Assembly: GCA_937887565.1 (NCBI GenBank)
Contig: CALABS010000061.1
Location: 124,001 to 188,000 of the forward strand
Direction: 5' to 3'
Origin: an uncultured Rhodospirillaceae bacterium
GTDB lineage: Bacteria; Pseudomonadota; Alphaproteobacteria; Rhodospirillales; Magnetospirillaceae
Length of the DNA: 64,000 nt
The notes under the pieces were generated by a model that made no database searches, was not told where the DNA came from, and saw only the letters and a program-made list of their open reading frames with translations. The position numbers and the translations under genes are program-made. Below are positions 60,130 to 64,000 of the stretch, in pieces (position 1 is the stretch's first letter; every line of letters starts with the position of its first letter).

Positions 60130-61572
60130 ATGAGAAGAACAAGAAACGCCAAGATCATCGCCACGCTGGGGCCGGCCAGCTCCACCCCCCAGGCGATCGA
60201 GGGCCTGTTCATCTCCGGCGCCGACGTGTTCCGGCTGAATTTCAGCCATGGCAGCCATGCCGACCACAAGGCGCGCTACGAAATCATCCGCGACCTCGAA
60301 CACAAGACCCGCCGTCCCATCGGCGTCCTGGCCGACCTGCAGGGCCCCAAGCTGCGGGTCGGCAATTTCGAGGGCGGCAAGATCCGCCTGGAGGCGGGCA
60401 CCCCGTTCCGCCTCGACCTGTCGGGCGAGCCGGGCACCGGCCAGCGCGCCCCCCTGCCCCATCCCGAGGTGTTCGCCGCCCTCAGGGTCGGCACCGAGCT
60501 GCTGCTGGACGACGGCCGCATCCGCCTGCGGGTCGAGAAGCATGGCGCCGACTTCGCCGAGACCCGGGTCATCACCGGCGGCGAGCTGTCCAACCACAAG
60601 GGCGTCAACGTCCCCAACTGCGTGCTGCCCATCTCGCCGTTGACCGAGAAGGACATCGCCGACCTGGGCTTCGCCGTCGACATGGGCGTGGACTGGATCG
60701 CGCTCAGCTTCGTGCAGCGCCCCACCGACGTGCTGGAGGCGCGCCGGCTCATCAGCGAACGGGTCGGCAGCCGCGTGCGGCTGCTGTCCAAGCTGGAGAA
60801 GCCGTCGGCCATCGACCACCTCGAGGAGATCATCGCCCTGTCGGACGCGGTGATGGTGGCGCGCGGCGACCTGGGCGTCGAATGCCCCCCCGAGACGGTG
60901 CCGATCCTGCAAAAGCGCATCGTCAAGGCGTGCCGGGCGGCCGGCAAGCCGGTGGTGGTCGCCACCCAGATGCTGGATTCCATGGTCCATTCGCCGTCGC
61001 CCACCCGCGCCGAGGCCTCCGACGTCGCCACCGCCGTCTATGACGGCGCCGACGCCGTGATGCTGTCGGCCGAAACCGCCGCCGGCGAATATCCCATCGA
61101 CGCGGTGACCATGATGGACCGCATCATCAACCGGGTCGAACAGGACGACCAGTACCGCGTCATCACCGACGCCTCGCGGTCGCGCCCCGAGAACACCACC
61201 CGCGACGCCATCTCGGCCGCCGCCCGCCAGGTGGCGGCGACGCTGGACGCCGCCGCCATCGTCACCTTCACCTCGTCGGGCTCGACGACGCTGAGGGCCG
61301 CCCGCGAACGCCCCGACCAGCCCATCGTCAGCCTGACCTCGGACCTGGAGGTGGCGCGCCAGCTGGCCCTGGTGTGGGGCTGCCACAACGTGCAGACCAA
61401 CGAGGTGCGCAGCTTCTCGGAAATGGTGTCCAAGGCGGCCAAGACCGCCCAGCGCGAAGGCTTCGCCAAGGTGGGCGACCGAGTGGTCATCACCGCCGGC
61501 GTGCCCTTCGGCCTGACCGGGACCACCAATATCCTGCGGGTGGCGGAAATCGAGGAGGACGGCCACGTCTGA
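60130..61572 (+). CDS. pyk: Pyruvate kinase
   Basis: A 480-residue glycolytic enzyme. Motifs are AKIIATLGPASSTPQ, FRLNFSHGSH, VLADLQGPKLRVG, the catalytic Lys in LLSKLEKPSAI, MVARGDLGVECP and VATQMLDSMVHSPSPTRAEA. The C-terminal effector domain is AIVTFTSSGSTTLRAARERP. ATG 60130 follows AAAGGA; the frame opens at 60061 but the first 23 residues do not fit. It converts PEP and ADP to pyruvate and ATP. Confidence 0.97.
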   Translation: MRRTRNAKIIATLGPASSTPQAIEGLFISGADVFRLNFSHGSHADHKARYEIIRDLEHKTRRPIGVLADLQGPKLRVGNFEGGKIRLEAGTPFRLDLSGEPGTGQRAPLPHPEVFAALRVGTELLLDDGRIRLRVEKHGADFAETRVITGGELSNHKGVNVPNCVLPISPLTEKDIADLGFAVDMGVDWIALSFVQRPTDVLEARRLISERVGSRVRLLSKLEKPSAIDHLEEIIALSDAVMVARGDLGVECPPETVPILQKRIVKACRAAGKPVVVATQMLDSMVHSPSPTRAEASDVATAVYDGADAVMLSAETAAGEYPIDAVTMMDRIINRVEQDDQYRVITDASRSRPENTTRDAISAAARQVAATLDAAAIVTFTSSGSTTLRAARERPDQPIVSLTSDLEVARQLALVWGCHNVQTNEVRSFSEMVSKAAKTAQREGFAKVGDRVVITAGVPFGLTGTTNILRVAEIEEDGHV

Positions 61573-61590
61573 CCGCCCTATCCTGGCGGC

Positions 61591-62988
61591 ATGACTCGTC
61601 TCGTCCTCTCCTCCTCGTTTCCCCGCCTCCTGCCCAAGGCCATCGGAGCCGGGTTGATCCTGCTGGCCGGCGTCGCGCTGGTCGCGCCACCCATGCCCGG
61701 CGACGCCACCGCCGCCCTGGCGGTGATCCTGGTCACCATCGGCTGCTGGGCCGGCGGCTTCCTGCCCGAACACGTGGTCGCGCTGGGCTTTTTCGCGGTG
61801 GTGACGCTGCTGGGGCTGGCACCGCCCGAGGTGGCCTTCGCCGGCTTCTCGTCGGGGCCGCTGTGGCTGATCTTCGCCGGCCTGGTCTTCGGGCTGGCCA
61901 TGCAGGAGACCGGGCTCGGGCGGCGCGCCGGCCTGGTCGGCCGCCGTCTCCACGGCGCCTCCTACGCCCGCACCGTGTGGACGGTGGTGGCGCTGGCGGT
62001 GGGAGCGATCTTCGTCATGCCGTCGGCCATGGGCCGCATCGTGCTGGTGACCGCCATCGTGGCGCCGCTGGCCGACCGGCTGGGCTACCGGCCGGGTGGG
62101 CGGGGGCACACCGGGCTGGTGCTGGCCGGCGCCTTCGGCACCTTCCTGCCGGCCTTCGCGGTGCTGCCCGCCAACGTGCCCAACATGGTGCTGGCCGGCA
62201 CCTTCGAGCGCCTGTTCGGAACCAGCTTCTCGTTCTTCGACTACCTGCTGCTGCACTTTCCGGTGCTGGGCCTGGCCCGGGCGGCGATCGTCGGCGGGTT
62301 GGTGATCCGGCTCTATGCCGACCGCCCCGACCACGGCGATTCCCCGGAGCCCGAGGGGCCCGGCCCCTTGCGCCCCGGCGAGCGTCGGCTGGCCGCCGTC
62401 CTTGCCGTCGCCGTCACCTTGTGGGCCACGGATGCCCTGCACGGCCTGTCGCCGGCCTGGGTGGGGCTGGCGGCGGCGGTGGCGTGCCTGACTCCCGGTC
62501 TCGGCATCCTGCCGGCCGACGCGCTCAAGCGGCTGAACTGGGCACCGCTGCTGCACGTGGCCGCCGTCATCGGCATTGGCACGGTGGCGACCCGGCTGGG
62601 GCTGGGGCAATGGCTGGCCCAGGCCATCCTGGGCTGGATGCCGTTGGACGGACAAGGCGGCATCCACGATTTCGCCGTGCTGGCCGGGTTGCCGGCATTG
62701 CTGGGCGTCGTCACCACCGCGCCCGGCGTGCCCGCCATCCTGACCCCCATGGCCGCCGAGTTGGCGGCGGTCAGCGGGCTGTCGGTGGCGACGGTGGCGA
62801 TGCTGCAGGTGCTGGGCTTCTCGACGGTGCTGTTCCCGTTCCAGACGCCGCCGATGCTGGCCGCCGCCCAGGCATCGGGCGTCGCGATGCACGAGTTCCA
62901 GCGCCTGTGCCTGCTGACCGCGCTGGCGGCGGTGGTGGTGCTGTGGCCGCTGGAATGGCTGTGGTGGCAGGTGGTCGGGATGCCATGA
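61591..62988 (+). CDS. SLC13/DASS-type anion transporter
   Basis: A 465-residue membrane protein with about 11-12 helices. It has two DASS-like repeats: an early LAVILVTIGCWAGGFLPEHV with PSAMGRIVLVTAIVAPLADR, and a later LPALLGVVTTAPGVPAILTP with FSTVLFPFQTPPMLAAAQAS. The Ser-Asn-Thr motif of classical DASS is replaced by related residues (SAMGR, TTAPGV). Substrates in the family are dicarboxylates, citrate or sulfate. It starts 18 bp after pyk. Confidence 0.85.
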   Translation: MTRLVLSSSFPRLLPKAIGAGLILLAGVALVAPPMPGDATAALAVILVTIGCWAGGFLPEHVVALGFFAVVTLLGLAPPEVAFAGFSSGPLWLIFAGLVFGLAMQETGLGRRAGLVGRRLHGASYARTVWTVVALAVGAIFVMPSAMGRIVLVTAIVAPLADRLGYRPGGRGHTGLVLAGAFGTFLPAFAVLPANVPNMVLAGTFERLFGTSFSFFDYLLLHFPVLGLARAAIVGGLVIRLYADRPDHGDSPEPEGPGPLRPGERRLAAVLAVAVTLWATDALHGLSPAWVGLAAAVACLTPGLGILPADALKRLNWAPLLHVAAVIGIGTVATRLGLGQWLAQAILGWMPLDGQGGIHDFAVLAGLPALLGVVTTAPGVPAILTPMAAELAAVSGLSVATVAMLQVLGFSTVLFPFQTPPMLAAAQASGVAMHEFQRLCLLTALAAVVVLWPLEWLWWQVVGMP

Positions 62989-62995
62989 CGACGAA

Positions 62996-63021
62996 GGGCC
63001 GGACGGTCACCCGCCCGGCCC
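62996..63021. terminator. Weak hairpin between the transporter and purS
   Basis: GGGCCGG (62996-63002) and CCGGCCC (63015-63021), 12-base loop, no T tract on the plus strand and only TTCG on the minus. It lies between convergent genes. Confidence 0.35.
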
Positions 63022-63043
63022 TCTCGCATGATTCCCTGAGATC

Positions 63044-63283
63044 CTAGTCGAGATCGATGGTGTAGTTCTCGATCACCGTGTTGGCCAGAAGACCCTTGCA
63101 CATCTGCTCGACCGCCTCGCGGGCCTTGGCCTTGTCGGTCTCGGCCAGTTCCAGCTCGATGTACTTGCCCTGGCGCACGTCGTCGACGCCGGCGAAGCCC
63201 AGCGATCCGAGCGCATGCTGCACGGCCTTGCCCTGGGGGTCGAGGACGCCGTTCTTCAAGGTGATGTGGACTTTGGCTTTCAC
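63044..63283 (-). CDS. purS: Phosphoribosylformylglycinamidine synthase subunit PurS
   Basis: A 79-residue protein with the PurS ferredoxin-like fold: MKAKVHITLKNGVLDPQGKA, LGFAGVDDVRQGKYIELELA and a C-terminal LLANTVIENYTIDL. It is the small subunit of the PurLQS complex in de novo purine synthesis. It lies 66 bp after the second purC on the same strand, but purQ and purL do not follow: a convergent transporter does. Confidence 0.95.
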   Translation of the reverse strand: MKAKVHITLKNGVLDPQGKAVQHALGSLGFAGVDDVRQGKYIELELAETDKAKAREAVEQMCKGLLANTVIENYTIDLD

Positions 63284-63349
63284 GGTGGTTGTTCCCCTGG
63301 TGTGAAGTCGCTCCCGCCGGGGCGGGCTATTTCATGGTCGCGAAGCGGG

Positions 63350-64000
63350 CTACTGCATGGTCGCGGGACCCTTCATATCCCGCGGGCCGCCTTCCGGAAG
63401 AATGCCGAGGCGGCGGGCCACTTCCTGGTAGGCGTCCTCGACATTGCCGAGGTCGCGGCGGAAGCGGTCCTTGTCCATCTTCTCGTTGGTCTTGATGTCC
63501 CACAGGCGGCAGTTGTCGGGGCTGATCTCGTCGGCCAGCACGATCTGCATGTCGTCACCCGAATAAAGCCGCCCGAATTCGAGCTTGAAGTCGACCAGGC
63601 GGATGCCCACGCCCAGGAACAGCCCGGTCAGGAAATCGTTGATCCTGAGCGCCAGCGACATGATCTCGTCGAGATCCTGGGTGGTCGCCCAGCCGAAGGC
63701 GGTGATGTGCTCCTCGGACACCATGGGGTCGCCCAGGGCGTCGGACTTGAAATAGTATTCGATGATCGAGCGTGGCAGCGGCGTGCCCTCGGACAGGCCG
63801 AAGCGCTGGGCCAGCGAGCCCGCGGCCACGTTGCGGATGACCACCTCGAGCGGGATGATCTCGACCTCGCGCACCAGCTGCTCGCGCATGTTGAGGCGGC
63901 GCACGAAATGGGTCGGCACCCCGATCTCGCCCAGCTTCAGCATCAGGTACTCGCTGATGCGGTTGTTGAGCACGCCCTTGCCGGTGATGGTGCCCTTCTT
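63350..64000 (-). CDS. purC: SAICAR synthase, short form, start beyond the right edge
   Basis: The last 216 residues of a bacterial-type PurC. The frame is still open at base 64000 (KKGTITGKGVLNNRISEYLM reads across 63973), so the ATG found there is internal. Motifs: EIIPLEVVIRNVAAGSLAQR, KSDALGDPMVSEEHITAFGW, LVDFKLEFGRLY, LADEISPDNCRLWDIKT, KMDKDRFRRDLGNVEDAYQE. It converts CAIR and aspartate to SAICAR. Probably an operon with purS. This is the second purC in the window. Confidence 0.95.
   Translation of the reverse strand, partial: KKGTITGKGVLNNRISEYLMLKLGEIGVPTHFVRRLNMREQLVREVEIIPLEVVIRNVAAGSLAQRFGLSEGTPLPRSIIEYYFKSDALGDPMVSEEHITAFGWATTQDLDEIMSLALRINDFLTGLFLGVGIRLVDFKLEFGRLYSGDDMQIVLADEISPDNCRLWDIKTNEKMDKDRFRRDLGNVEDAYQEVARRLGILPEGGPRDMKGPATMQ

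Noticed and set aside
58108..62892. A 1594-residue open frame on the minus strand
   Set aside because: Only its last 326 codons are real (the long-form purC). The rest is the antisense shadow of the GntR, pyk and transporter genes, kept open by high GC, and gives His/Gln/Gly-rich sequence.

Overview
The window reads as a GC-rich (roughly two-thirds G+C) alphaproteobacterial chromosome, most likely Rhodospirillales and plausibly Magnetospirillum-like. That placement is inference from gene content: COQ7 and COQ9 homologues, a DUF1476/zeta-type protein, COQ9 and peptide deformylase next to rpsU, a basic-tailed extra IF-1, five chemoreceptor-type proteins and many two-component genes. I see no rRNA, tRNA, CRISPR array, transposase, phage gene or magnetosome gene; this is ordinary chromosome dense in sensory functions.

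Layout. 1-4540: the end of an LrgB-type membrane protein with an overlapping GNAT gene, two exported proteins of unknown function, an SpmA-SpmB fusion and a short GntR regulator. 4886-12006: a type I secretion set (TolC-like, ABC, HlyD) split by an oppositely oriented CHASE2 adenylate cyclase. 12140-16528: a soluble MCP-like protein, small proteins, an ATP-grasp enzyme, a UPF0178 protein, an extra IF-1 and a cold-shock protein. 16842-20686: a tight run of a Cache/CZB chemoreceptor, a DUF3095 cyclase-like protein and thiol peroxidase. 20703-27177: a DUF1476-like gene overlapping parE, an acyl-CoA thioesterase, then a DnaJ/HtpX/Deg-type protein quality-control run. 27393-39113: mostly signal transduction (an OmpR/HK pair, a PAS hybrid kinase with a LuxR regulator, a NarL regulator with a MASE3 kinase whose ATPase domain looks degenerate, an XRE regulator), plus a divergent DUF2934/baeRF pair.

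39360-52633: a NifX-like protein, DedA, COQ9-def, rpsU, a NIT-domain chemoreceptor, a soluble receptor with inverted domain order, dsbB-coq7-cupin, meaB, a PAS-GGDEF cyclase, ygfZ, another chemoreceptor and an exported rhodanese. 52891-56692: a surface-glycan-type operon of two glycosyltransferases and asnB. 56773-64000: nucleotide and central metabolism (dihydroorotase-like, a long-form purC, a GntR regulator, pyk, an SLC13-type transporter, purS and a second, short-form purC that runs off the right edge).

Noncoding highlights are three REP-like paired palindromes, a 50-bp perfect palindrome after the thioesterase, two structured intergenic elements that end in intrinsic terminators (28049-28190 and 39198-39327), and a parE promoter placed so that the mRNA should be leaderless. 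The functional theme is environmental sensing (Zn/oxidant-type CZB, nitrate-type NIT, Cache, PAS) alongside housekeeping biosynthesis.
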